From: Nitrososphaerota archaeon
GTDB lineage: Archaea > Thermoproteota > Nitrososphaeria > Nitrososphaerales > Nitrosopumilaceae
Assembly: GCA_022573065.1 (NCBI GenBank)
Contig: JACZUQ010000013.1
Span: 6,783 to 20,137 of the forward strand
Direction: 5' to 3'
DNA: 13,355 nt
The translations under genes were made by a program, and so were the position numbers. This document shows, piece by piece, positions 6,439 through 13,355 of this stretch (the stretch's first letter is position 1; each line of letters opens with the position of its first letter). A model generated the notes under the pieces. The model had not been told where the DNA came from and did no database searches. It saw only the letters and a program-made list of their open reading frames with translations.

Positions 6439-7476
6439 TTGAAAATTTGGTTTGATATACTAACTCCGAAACAATTACTATTTTTTGAACCTATGATAAA
6501 GCGGTTTCAAAAAAATCATAATGTACTATGCACTTCTAGAAATTATCGCGAAGTGACTCAACTGGCAAAATTAAGAAAATTAAGCCTAAAATTTGTAGGA
6601 AAGCATGGAGGGGGAGAAAAATACGATAAACTATACGCCAGTACCAACAGGATAAATTTGCTCTCAAAAATTATTAGAAATCATTGCCCTGAAATTGCTG
6701 TTAGTTTTTGCTCACCTGAAGCTTCACGTGTTTCTTATGGACTAGGAATCAAACATATTGCTTTTTCAGATTCTCCACATGCAGAAGCAGTAATGCGATT
6801 ATCAGTTCCTCTGGTTCAAAAATTACTCATTCCTTGGATAATTCCAAAAAAAGAGTTCATGAAATTTGGAATAAATAAAAAAAATATTTTACAGTACAAA
6901 GCAATTGATGCTGCTACAATTGTAAAAAGAGTACTTGATAAGAAAATAAAGGTTCCATTTACCAATAAAAAAAGAAAAACCATTCTTGTAAGAGTTGAAG
7001 AAGATCAAGCTGCTTATTCTTCTAAAAATACAAAAAAAACTATATTGATAATCAAAAGTATAATCAAAGAATTTGCTGATGAAAATATTCTTGTTCTAGG
7101 TAGATATGGTTCCCAGATTCGTTTTCTTAATCGAACCTTTGGAAAGAAAATAAAAATTCTTAACAAAGTTATAGATGGAAAGATGTTATTATCAAATGTA
7201 GATGTTTTTGTTGGATCCGGTGGAACAATGACTGCTGAATCTGCACTTTTAGGAATACCCACAATTTCCTATAATGCAGTACCAAATTTGATAGAGAGTT
7301 ATCTTGTTAAAAATAAACTTGTAAAAAGAGAAACTGATCCTATGCAATTAGCACGTTCCATTAGGAAGTTGATTAATTCATCTAATATTGAACATAAAAA
7401 ACGAGCAAAAAAGGCTCTAAACTCAATGGAAGATCCTTATACAAAACTTGTAAAAACTATTCGAGAAACAATCTAA
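6439..7476 (+). CDS. DUF354 family protein (GT-B glycosyltransferase-like)
   Basis: The 345-residue protein matches the archaeal DUF354 pattern, which has the GT-B fold related to MurG and UDP-GlcNAc 2-epimerase. It begins with MKIWFDILTPKQ and has a central block with SPEASRVSYGLGIKHIAFSDSPHAEA. Its C-terminal nucleotide-binding domain ends in VDVFVGSGGTMTAESALLGIPTIS, the position where GT-B enzymes bind the sugar-nucleotide diphosphate. The substrate is unknown; a role in surface glycan or glycoprotein synthesis is inference from the family. It has no signal peptide or membrane span. The start is TTG at 6439: the nearby ATGs at 6428 and 6435 are in other frames, and the translated N-terminus matches the family from this codon. 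It is divergently arranged with the dehydrogenase-like gene, so the pair may share a sugar-nucleotide context. Confidence 0.85.
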   Translation: MKIWFDILTPKQLLFFEPMIKRFQKNHNVLCTSRNYREVTQLAKLRKLSLKFVGKHGGGEKYDKLYASTNRINLLSKIIRNHCPEIAVSFCSPEASRVSYGLGIKHIAFSDSPHAEAVMRLSVPLVQKLLIPWIIPKKEFMKFGINKKNILQYKAIDAATIVKRVLDKKIKVPFTNKKRKTILVRVEEDQAAYSSKNTKKTILIIKSIIKEFADENILVLGRYGSQIRFLNRTFGKKIKILNKVIDGKMLLSNVDVFVGSGGTMTAESALLGIPTISYNAVPNLIESYLVKNKLVKRETDPMQLARSIRKLINSSNIEHKKRAKKALNSMEDPYTKLVKTIRETI

Positions 7477-7568
7477 GTTATAAAATTCTTAATATCCATG
7501 AAATAATATTACATTCGAATAAATAGAAAATAACATTAAGGGACATGAAACTTTAAACCTCGTCCGGC

Positions 7569-7658
7569 AGCCCGGTAGAGGATTATTCCGCCGAATGTAG
7601 TGGTCAAGCATGGGGGCCTTTGGAGCCCTTGACCCCAGTTCGAATCTGGGCCGGGCTA
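7569..7658 (+). tRNA. tRNA-Gln, anticodon UUG, interrupted by a D-arm intron
   Basis: Removing 7579-7595 leaves a normal 73-nt tRNA. The acceptor AGCCCGG pairs fully with CCGGGCU, with A1-U72 and discriminator A. Then come U8, A9 and D stem GUGU / GCAU. The anticodon stem is GGGGC / GCCCU with loop CUUUGGA, giving anticodon UUG (reads CAA, Gln). A 4-nt variable loop follows, then T arm CCCAG-UUCGAAU-CUGGG. CCA is not encoded. In archaea Gln-tRNA(Gln) is made by the GatDE amidotransferase, whose GatE subunit is at the left end of this window. The unspliced gene has no proper D stem register, so a search without noncanonical-intron handling may miss or mis-score it. A TTTAAA at 7552-7557 is too close to be its TATA box; the actual promoter was not identified. 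Confidence 0.93.
7579..7595 (+). other. 17-nt tRNA intron with a bulge-helix-bulge splice motif (between positions 10 and 11)
   Basis: The intron AGGAUUAUUCCGCCGAA sits between G10 and U11. Exon bases CGGU (7573-7576) pair with intron bases GCCG (7590-7593), forming the 4-bp central helix. A 3-nt bulge AG^A (7577-7579) holds the 5' cut and a 3-nt bulge AA^U (7594-7596) holds the 3' cut. Inside, GGA pairs with UCC around a UUAU loop. Both predicted cuts fall exactly where they restore the tRNA. The outer helix is nearly absent (only C7572-G7597), so this is a relaxed motif of the kind that needs a broad-specificity splicing endonuclease. Confidence 0.87.
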
Positions 7659-7669
7659 TTCTTTTCTTT
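7659..7669 (+). terminator. T-rich tract after tRNA-Gln
   Basis: TTCTTTTCTTT follows the tRNA discriminator base directly. Archaeal transcription commonly stops at such oligo-T runs. The convergent permease gene ends at 7687, 18 bp further on. Confidence 0.45.
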
Positions 7670-7686
7670 AAACTACTGAAAAAATT

Positions 7687-8457
7687 TCAAAAATCTAATT
7701 TTGTAAGCAATTTTGTGGCAATAACGAACAAGCTAGATGCAAGCACTATCAAGATTAACATCTCCATTATTACAAAATTAGTGAAACTTCCAAAAATTCC
7801 AGCTCTAATCACATCAACTAGATATGTTAATGGATTTAGATAAAATGCGGTAGCTAATGGTTCTGGTGCTCCCGATGCAGGATAAAATGCTGTACTAACG
7901 AATGCAAAAAACAAGAACACAGTATTAAGAATGACATTAAATCCTTCACTTGATTTTAATCTAGTTGCGATAATTGATGCAATAGAACCAAACAAAAGAG
8001 AGCCTGTAACGGAAGCAAAAATTATGACTGGTATAGTAAGTAAGGAAAACTCGCTTGATTCTGAAAAAACTGGATAGGCAATGAATGCAATTAAGACTGC
8101 ACTTACCAGTCCAACAATTCCAATAGTAACTACATTACTTAGTATGTAATGAACTCTTGTAAAGGGACCAGATAAAATTTGTTCAAACATTCCATTCCTT
8201 CTATCATTCCAAATAATAATTCCAGAAATTAATGTGCTATTCATAATGTTAAAACCTATCATACCAGTAGCTAGAAATGCAGGATAACTCAGTTCCTTAT
8301 TTTCAAATGGTACTACATCAATAAGTGAAGTATATGCAAATCCTGCAACAAAAATGTAGATTAGAGGAAAAATTACTTGCCAAATTAAAAACCCTGGATT
8401 AAGAGCAATTGTAAGATTTCTATTAACGAGTCTAATTATTGGATTCATTTGATTCAT
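7687..8457 (-). CDS. ABC-2 type exporter permease (DrrB-like)
   Basis: This 256-residue membrane protein is the transmembrane half of an ABC-2 exporter. About six hydrophobic segments are visible, near residues 22-45, 62-85, 107-130, 138-165, 175-195 and 230-250. The length and the order of segments fit the DrrB/NodJ/ABC-2 family, whose members export drugs, polysaccharides or lipids; the substrate here cannot be told. Its start overlaps the end of the ATPase gene by 26 bases, so the two are translationally coupled and form one transporter. An alternative ATG three codons later (8448) has more room for the upstream GTGA, so the exact start is uncertain. The gene ends 28 bp from tRNA-Gln, which is convergent. 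Confidence 0.9.
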   Translation of the reverse strand: MNQMNPIIRLVNRNLTIALNPGFLIWQVIFPLIYIFVAGFAYTSLIDVVPFENKELSYPAFLATGMIGFNIMNSTLISGIIIWNDRRNGMFEQILSGPFTRVHYILSNVVTIGIVGLVSAVLIAFIAYPVFSESSEFSLLTIPVIIFASVTGSLLFGSIASIIATRLKSSEGFNVILNTVFLFFAFVSTAFYPASGAPEPLATAFYLNPLTYLVDVIRAGIFGSFTNFVIMEMLILIVLASSLFVIATKLLTKLDF

Positions 8458-9373
8458 TCACTACTTTAAGAAATATTTCTTCAAGATTAGTAGGCACAGC
8501 AGAAAGATCTTCTATCACAAGATTATTAGAATTCAAAATTTGTAAAACTTTTAACAATACAATTTCAGATTCATCTGAATGAATAGTGATATTTGAACCT
8601 GAATTAAAATCAATTTTACAATCTTTTACTTCTGAAAGTAAGTTTTTTAGATTTTCATTCACCTCAGATAGATGAATTTTAATTGTTTTTTTTCTACCAA
8701 ATCGGTTTTTTAAATCATCAGGAGTATCAACTGCAATTATTTTTCCTTTGTTAATTATGGCAATTTCATCACAAATGTATTCTGCCTCAGTTAATACATG
8801 AGTGGTAAAAAAAATAGTTAATCCATCTTTTACTTTTCGTTTTAAAAAATCAAGTAATTTTCTGCGAGCAGAGGGATCTAATCCGATTGTAGGTTCATCT
8901 AAAAAAAGTAGTTCCATATCATGCATAAATTCTCTGGCTACCTGGAGCCTTCGTCGTTGTCCAATGGATAAATCGTCGGTTTTTTTCTTTCTAATATCAT
9001 GTAAATCGAAATCAGAAAGCAGTTCTTCTACCCTTTCCTTCCTAATTTTTCTAGGAACATCCCACATCAAGCCATATTTTTCAAGTGACTTTTCAACAGA
9101 AAGGGAAGGTTCATAGCTTGGTTGTTGCAAAACCACTCCTATTTTATGCCGTATTTCAAGAGGATTTTCTTTGGCATTAATTCCTAAGATAGTTAATTCT
9201 CCGCTAGTTGGTTGAATAAGAGTAGTCAAAAGTTTTATGGTTGTAGATTTTCCTGCTCCGTTTGGACCCAAAAACCCAAAGACTTGACCTGATTTAACAA
9301 CTAGATCTATCCCATCAACTGCATTAACAGAATTATATGACTTGAATAGAGATTTTGCAATTATGCATGACAT
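8432..9373 (-). CDS. ABC exporter ATP-binding protein (DrrA-like)
   Basis: This 313-residue ATPase powers the permease encoded directly downstream. All ABC motifs are intact: Walker A GPNGAGKST at 36-44, Q-loop around Gln83-Gln84 (VVLQQP), signature LSIGQ at 135-139, Walker B LLFLDEP at 155-161 and the H-loop His192 (FTTH). After about residue 220 comes the C-terminal extension typical of DrrA-type subunits, ending in LEEIFLKVV. The overlap with the permease gene means a two-gene operon with ATPase first. The ATG at 9373 immediately precedes the conserved first strand and is accepted as the start. The 74-bp gap to the divergent RPA gene holds the promoter for this operon, probably in the AT-rich stretch near 9395-9405. 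Confidence 0.94.
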   Translation of the reverse strand: MSCIIAKSLFKSYNSVNAVDGIDLVVKSGQVFGFLGPNGAGKSTTIKLLTTLIQPTSGELTILGINAKENPLEIRHKIGVVLQQPSYEPSLSVEKSLEKYGLMWDVPRKIRKERVEELLSDFDLHDIRKKKTDDLSIGQRRRLQVAREFMHDMELLFLDEPTIGLDPSARRKLLDFLKRKVKDGLTIFFTTHVLTEAEYICDEIAIINKGKIIAVDTPDDLKNRFGRKKTIKIHLSEVNENLKNLLSEVKDCKIDFNSGSNITIHSDESEIVLLKVLQILNSNNLVIEDLSAVPTNLEEIFLKVVNESNESNN

Positions 9374-9413
9374 ATTTTGGGCTGCGATATACCCCCTAAT
9401 TTAGTTAATGTAA

Positions 9414-9420
9414 TTTTTAT
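9414..9420 (+). promoter_or_regulatory. TATA box (TTTTTAT) for the RPA gene
   Basis: TTTTTAT is centred about 31 bases before the TTG at 9448, which would give a transcript with only a few leader bases. This supports the TTG over the in-frame ATG at 9469. Confidence 0.42.
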
Positions 9421-9447
9421 TAGGACATTATAACAACAAACACTGAT

Positions 9448-10842
9448 TTGTCTGAATTTGAGACACTTATGAATAAACTTCTTGAACAAAGATCGGAACT
9501 TACTAGATCGGATATTGAAGAACAGATTAAACAGAAAAAAGAAAAAATTGGAGCTGGATATCTTACTGATCAGGGTGCACTTTTTCTCATAGCGTCTGAT
9601 CTTGGAGCTTCTCTATCAGAACCTCTTAAAGTTGAGATGGGCTTGAAAGATCTTTACGTTGGTGCAAAAGAAATTTCATTAGAAACTCGTGTGTTAAATC
9701 TTTCTCCAGCAAAACAATATTCTCGTAAAGATGGTACGCCTTTCTTTTTACGAACTATGACTGTATATGATGGAGACTCTACTGCGAGTGTAAAACTTTG
9801 GGATGAGAAAGCAAATTTACCTGGAATTGAGGATCTTAAACCAGGCGATCTAATCAAAATCATAAAGGCATATGTCAAGTCAGATCTTAATGGAAGTCCT
9901 ACAATTAACATAGGTTCTGGATCTTCCATCGAGACTGCTGATGTCGAAAGTGATATTCCTTCAATAGATACAATCACAAAAGATGTAAGTTCAGTTAAAG
10001 AAAATGAAAACAATCTGGTAGTTTCTGGAACAATTGATGGAATCATCAATACATTAGAGTTTACAAATTCACGTGGGCAGCCTGGAAAAGCTTTACGATT
10101 AAGGTTGAAAGGGAATAATGGTAGTTCTGTTAGAATAGTTCTTTGGGGAAAAGATGAATCATCGGTTCCAAAAATGATTTTGCCTGGTGCAAAAACAATC
10201 CTTTATGGAGTTAAAACCAAGACAGGAAATCAAGGTTTGGAAATTCATGGAAATGAAGCCACAATAGTCAGAATTCAAGGGGAAAATGAGATAAAACCTG
10301 TAGTTACTAGAATTATATCAATTTCTAAAAATGATGCTGGTAAAAATTTTATTCTTGGGGTTGATGCTAAGAGAAATATGTTCAAAATTACTGACTCGGT
10401 TGAAAAAATAAAATTATTCAAGGTTGGTGAAGTTATTGAATGCATGCCTTCAAAAGCATTTGGAAATTCTATTGTATTAGATGATGATTCATTTATTAGA
10501 AAAGTTGAAGATGAAACAATTCCTTCAATATCTGAACTAAGAACAAAAATTTCTGATATTAAAGTTGGTGATGATTATTGTATTGAAGCAATAATTTTGA
10601 AAAAACCAGAACGACGCGAAGTTCAAACAAAAACTGGTGAATCTATTGCACTAGGTGAAATGTATGTTGAGGATGATACGCGTCCTATATTTGTAAAAGG
10701 TTGGAGAGATCAGGCTAGACTTCTAGATAAATTTTCTATTGGTGAAGTTATATCAGTTACAGGGCTTACAGCAAAAACAGGTTTAGATAATAAGATTGAA
10801 TTATTCTTGACTATATTTTCTAGCATTAATAAGAAAAATTAA
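9448..10842 (+). CDS. rpa: Replication protein A (single-stranded DNA-binding, multiple OB folds)
   Basis: RPA coats single-stranded DNA during replication, repair and recombination. The 464-residue protein has an N-terminal helical region (1-60, including KIGAGYLTDQGALFLIASDLG) followed by about four OB-fold-like units. These are near 68-160 (LNLSPAKQYSRKDGTPFF ... SVKLWDE), 190-285 (SGTIDGIINTLEFTNSRGQPGKA ... IVLWGKD), 290-360 and 370-460 (TRPIFVKGW). The first, second and fourth show the strand-turn-strand ending in hydrophobic-x-W that is typical of RPA DNA-binding domains. I see no zinc finger; some archaeal RPAs have one. The start is TTG at 9448, supported by the TATA spacing. An ATG seven codons later would shorten the first helix. 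It is divergent from the ABC operon, and its stop codon overlaps that of the convergent helicase by four bases. Confidence 0.88.
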   Translation: MSEFETLMNKLLEQRSELTRSDIEEQIKQKKEKIGAGYLTDQGALFLIASDLGASLSEPLKVEMGLKDLYVGAKEISLETRVLNLSPAKQYSRKDGTPFFLRTMTVYDGDSTASVKLWDEKANLPGIEDLKPGDLIKIIKAYVKSDLNGSPTINIGSGSSIETADVESDIPSIDTITKDVSSVKENENNLVVSGTIDGIINTLEFTNSRGQPGKALRLRLKGNNGSSVRIVLWGKDESSVPKMILPGAKTILYGVKTKTGNQGLEIHGNEATIVRIQGENEIKPVVTRIISISKNDAGKNFILGVDAKRNMFKITDSVEKIKLFKVGEVIECMPSKAFGNSIVLDDDSFIRKVEDETIPSISELRTKISDIKVGDDYCIEAIILKKPERREVQTKTGESIALGEMYVEDDTRPIFVKGWRDQARLLDKFSIGEVISVTGLTAKTGLDNKIELFLTIFSSINKKN

Positions 10843-13355
10843 GAGTCCCAAAAACCTCTAGTCATTACGTATTGTCTTTCTGCTTCGTAAATTTGCTTGT
10901 ATAAAAGATCTTCACCAACCATATTTCTTAAAATACGGGCAGCAGTGTCTGCACCAACTCCAAAACCTGACAAGACAACTAAGGCAGTGTTACCAAAATT
11001 TTCAATTAATGAGGAAACCTTCCAGGCGCGATCTAATTTATGTTTCTCATCAGTTGTGATTTTTTTTCCAGAGTATTTTTTTTGAATAATTTTTTGCAAA
11101 TCATAATCAGAATAATAAGTCGAAGTAATCTGTCGTCCTTTACAATAACGACAAGATAGAATATCTTTAACATCTTTTGTCTCTACTACTTTTTCCCATT
11201 TACCACATCTTACACAAACTAACCTATGCTTTGTTTTTAATAGTCGTTTTTTAACTAAATCTAAAATTCCCTTATCAATATTTGAAGGAGAAGAATAGTA
11301 TTTTGTACTCTTATCCAAAATTGGTTCAGCGATTTTAGAAAATTGTGTTACATCAAACCATTTTATGGGAATTTCATTATTATTTCTGATTTTATTCAAA
11401 ATCTTCTCAGTATTCTTAAGATCATACTTATCATGGAATAATTCTCGAAGTGCTTCTTTTACTAGAGGACTTTTAGCATATCTTTCATAAAGAAATCTGG
11501 CTGATTTTCTTTCATAAATTGCTCCCCGGCCCACGACACCAAATTTTTTGGCTACACACCAAGTTCTCCAGTTTACATTATGAGTCCCTGTTAATGAGGC
11601 AGTAACTATTACAGATAGGTCATATTCATCCTGTAAAACATCAATTAGTAGTTTTTCTGAAATCCTGGCTTTGGATGAAAGCACAATTCTGTAAGCATCT
11701 GATCGTGATTCAACTAAAAATCCCAGTCTTCCAGATAGCATTGAAGATAGTAGTGCAGATAAAGTAGCATTAATTTTAGAACCAAAACATGCATGTAGAA
11801 TCACTATGCCTTGACGTCGAAGTGATTCTACCACAATAGTTTTCTCATCTGGAATTGTATCAAGTTCAAATTTAGAAATTAAATTGTTGAGTAAAGAAAA
11901 TTTGCCATTTTTTACTTTACTTCTAAAAGAACCAACTTTGTTTGCAGTTTTATAGTCTACTGGAATGTTTTCTCCTTCCCAATATGGTACAGTAATCCCA
12001 CCAGACCTAAATGACTCAACATTAACTTTAAATGATTTTTCATCAACATTAAGAATTCTCCATTGTAATCCTCTAAGTACAAAAACATTTCCTGAATCTC
12101 CAAAGTCTCCTACAAATCTCTGATCCAAAGTTCCAATAATTCTTTTACTAACTGTATCAAAGACTTTGAATTTTAAAATATCAGGAATAGTAGAAAGGTT
12201 TTGAAAATAATATGTGTAAGTTCTACTCTTCTTCTTAAGAATATTATTTTCTCGATCAAAAAATAAAATATAATTGGAATCCAAAAGATCTAAAACGTTA
12301 TAAAAATCCTCTAAAGTTAAGTTTCTAAAAGGAAAAGCTTTAGTGAAAATTTCAAATGCCTTATCTACTGCTACTTGACCTAGCTGAATGGTAAGTCCTA
12401 CCGCATGATGAGCTAAAACATCTAATGAACCTTCATGAATTTTTTGATCTTCAATTGAGCCCTGTTTAATTCGTTCAAGAATAGCATTTGCTTCGTACTC
12501 ATCATCTGCACTATTTGTTACAATCAATCCTTTTGCTGAAGAACCCTTGCTATGTCTACTTCTTCCAATTCTTTGGATTAGTTTTGATACTTGTCGTGGA
12601 GAACCATAATGAATAACTAATTCAATTGAACCTATGTCAAGACCAAGTTCAAGCGATGAAGTACAAACGACGATACCACGTTTACCTTCTCTCAATGAAT
12701 TTTCCGTTTCCTCCCTGACTTCTCTTGAGAGAGAGCCATGATGCAATTCAATATTCAAAGTGGATTTTTCTCTTAGAATTGAAGCCAGAAATTCAGATTC
12801 TCCTCTTGTATTAGTAAAAAGAAGCACAGGTGACTGAAGTTCAAGTTTAGTCACGTATTCAATGATATATTGGGCTACATCAGAAATTGTTCCATTAACA
12901 TATTTTACTTGAACATCATATTTGCGAAGAGATGAATCTCGAATTATTCGAAGTTTTCTCTTTGTCCCGACGACAAATTTTCCTGCTTCTTCTGGATTTC
13001 CAATAGTTGCAGATAATCCAATTCTAGTAAGTTCTAATTTTGAATTTAGTTGAAGTCTTTCCAAACTAATTGTTAGTTGCGAACCACGTTCATTGCCTAA
13101 TAATTCATGAACTTCATCAAGTACTATCCATTCTAATTCAGATAATGCATCTAACATTTTTTTCTGAGTTAATAAAATAACAAGTGTTTCTGGAGTTGTA
13201 ATTAGTACATCTGGAGGATTATTTGAAATTTTTTTACGAGTTGATTGTGGAGTATCTCCATGTCTTATTTCAATTGTTAAACCATCTTTTTCTGCATAAC
13301 GAACAATTCTTCTAAAAACGTCTCGGTTTAGTGCACGTAATGGTGTAACATAAAT
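10839..13355 (-). CDS. Lhr-type superfamily 2 DNA/RNA helicase, N-terminus outside window
   Basis: The frame is open from the right edge and gives 838 residues; the ATG at 13157 is internal. Visible helicase motifs in order are Ia (TPLRAL), Ib (TTPETL), II (DEVH), III (SATIGNPEE), IV (LLFTNTRGESE), V (TSSLELGLDIG) and VI (QRIGRSRH). Only the region with Walker A/motif I and the Q motif is missing. After the two RecA domains come a long Lhr-type winged-helix and beta domain. A zinc ribbon follows with two CxxC pairs 17 residues apart (CVRC at 11207-11216 and CRYC at 11144-11153), then a helix-hairpin-helix-like GFGVGADTAARIL near the C-terminus. Lhr helicases unwind DNA or RNA-DNA hybrids and act in repair; the exact archaeal subgroup cannot be fixed here. 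It converges on RPA with a 4-bp overlap. Confidence 0.88.
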   Translation of the reverse strand: MYVTPLRALNRDVFRRIVRYAEKDGLTIEIRHGDTPQSTRKKISNNPPDVLITTPETLVILLTQKKMLDALSELEWIVLDEVHELLGNERGSQLTISLERLQLNSKLELTRIGLSATIGNPEEAGKFVVGTKRKLRIIRDSSLRKYDVQVKYVNGTISDVAQYIIEYVTKLELQSPVLLFTNTRGESEFLASILREKSTLNIELHHGSLSREVREETENSLREGKRGIVVCTSSLELGLDIGSIELVIHYGSPRQVSKLIQRIGRSRHSKGSSAKGLIVTNSADDEYEANAILERIKQGSIEDQKIHEGSLDVLAHHAVGLTIQLGQVAVDKAFEIFTKAFPFRNLTLEDFYNVLDLLDSNYILFFDRENNILKKKSRTYTYYFQNLSTIPDILKFKVFDTVSKRIIGTLDQRFVGDFGDSGNVFVLRGLQWRILNVDEKSFKVNVESFRSGGITVPYWEGENIPVDYKTANKVGSFRSKVKNGKFSLLNNLISKFELDTIPDEKTIVVESLRRQGIVILHACFGSKINATLSALLSSMLSGRLGFLVESRSDAYRIVLSSKARISEKLLIDVLQDEYDLSVIVTASLTGTHNVNWRTWCVAKKFGVVGRGAIYERKSARFLYERYAKSPLVKEALRELFHDKYDLKNTEKILNKIRNNNEIPIKWFDVTQFSKIAEPILDKSTKYYSSPSNIDKGILDLVKKRLLKTKHRLVCVRCGKWEKVVETKDVKDILSCRYCKGRQITSTYYSDYDLQKIIQKKYSGKKITTDEKHKLDRAWKVSSLIENFGNTALVVLSGFGVGADTAARILRNMVGEDLLYKQIYEAERQYVMTRGFWDS

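Noticed and set aside
7561..7600. Split or permuted tRNA in place of an intron
   Set aside because: Both exons are contiguous and in order, and a hairpin with bulge-helix-bulge geometry joins them, so a simple intron explains everything.
7610..7843. 77-residue plus-strand frame after tRNA-Gln
   Set aside because: It starts inside the tRNA anticodon arm and then runs antisense through the permease gene.

Overview
The window looks like the chromosome of an AT-rich marine-type thaumarchaeon (Nitrososphaerota, Nitrosopumilus-like). This rests on several things: an archaeal-type GatE; a multi-OB-fold archaeal RPA; an archaeal Lhr-type helicase; tRNA genes without an encoded CCA, one with an archaeal bulge-helix-bulge intron; TATA boxes about 27 bp upstream of start codons (leaderless genes); and a bacterial-type grpE-dnaK-dnaJ set, which thaumarchaea are known to carry. 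The species assignment is inference, because no database search was possible.

Layout. 2-709 (+) is the C-terminal third of gatE. 759-1016 (-) is a small basic protein with repeated GRGT motifs. 1077-1161 (-) is tRNA-Leu(CAG). 1247-1408 (+) is a 53-residue CxxC protein with a TTG start. 1447-5201 (-) is the Hsp70 cluster in the order grpE, dnaK, dnaJ; dnaK ends in a low-complexity tail encoded by seven perfect 18-bp repeats. 5231-6373 (-) is a nucleotide-sugar-dehydrogenase-like protein that seems to lack the catalytic residues. It is divergent from a DUF354 glycosyltransferase-like gene (6439-7476, +). 7569-7658 (+) is tRNA-Gln(UUG), interrupted in the D-arm by a 17-nt intron. 7687-9373 (-) is a two-gene ABC-2 exporter. 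9448-10842 (+) is RPA, whose stop codon overlaps that of a convergent Lhr-type helicase (10839-13355, -), cut by the right edge.

Functional links. GatE makes Gln-tRNA(Gln), and the only tRNA-Gln gene here is the intron-containing one. GrpE, DnaK and DnaJ form one chaperone cycle. RPA and the helicase both act on nucleic acids, but sharing a 3' end does not make them an operon. No gene-free stretch exceeds 300 bases. This is mainly housekeeping sequence and I see no defence island, mobile element or CRISPR array. The points most worth a second look are the tRNA-Gln intron, the DnaK repeat tail, the degenerate dehydrogenase and the two small proteins.
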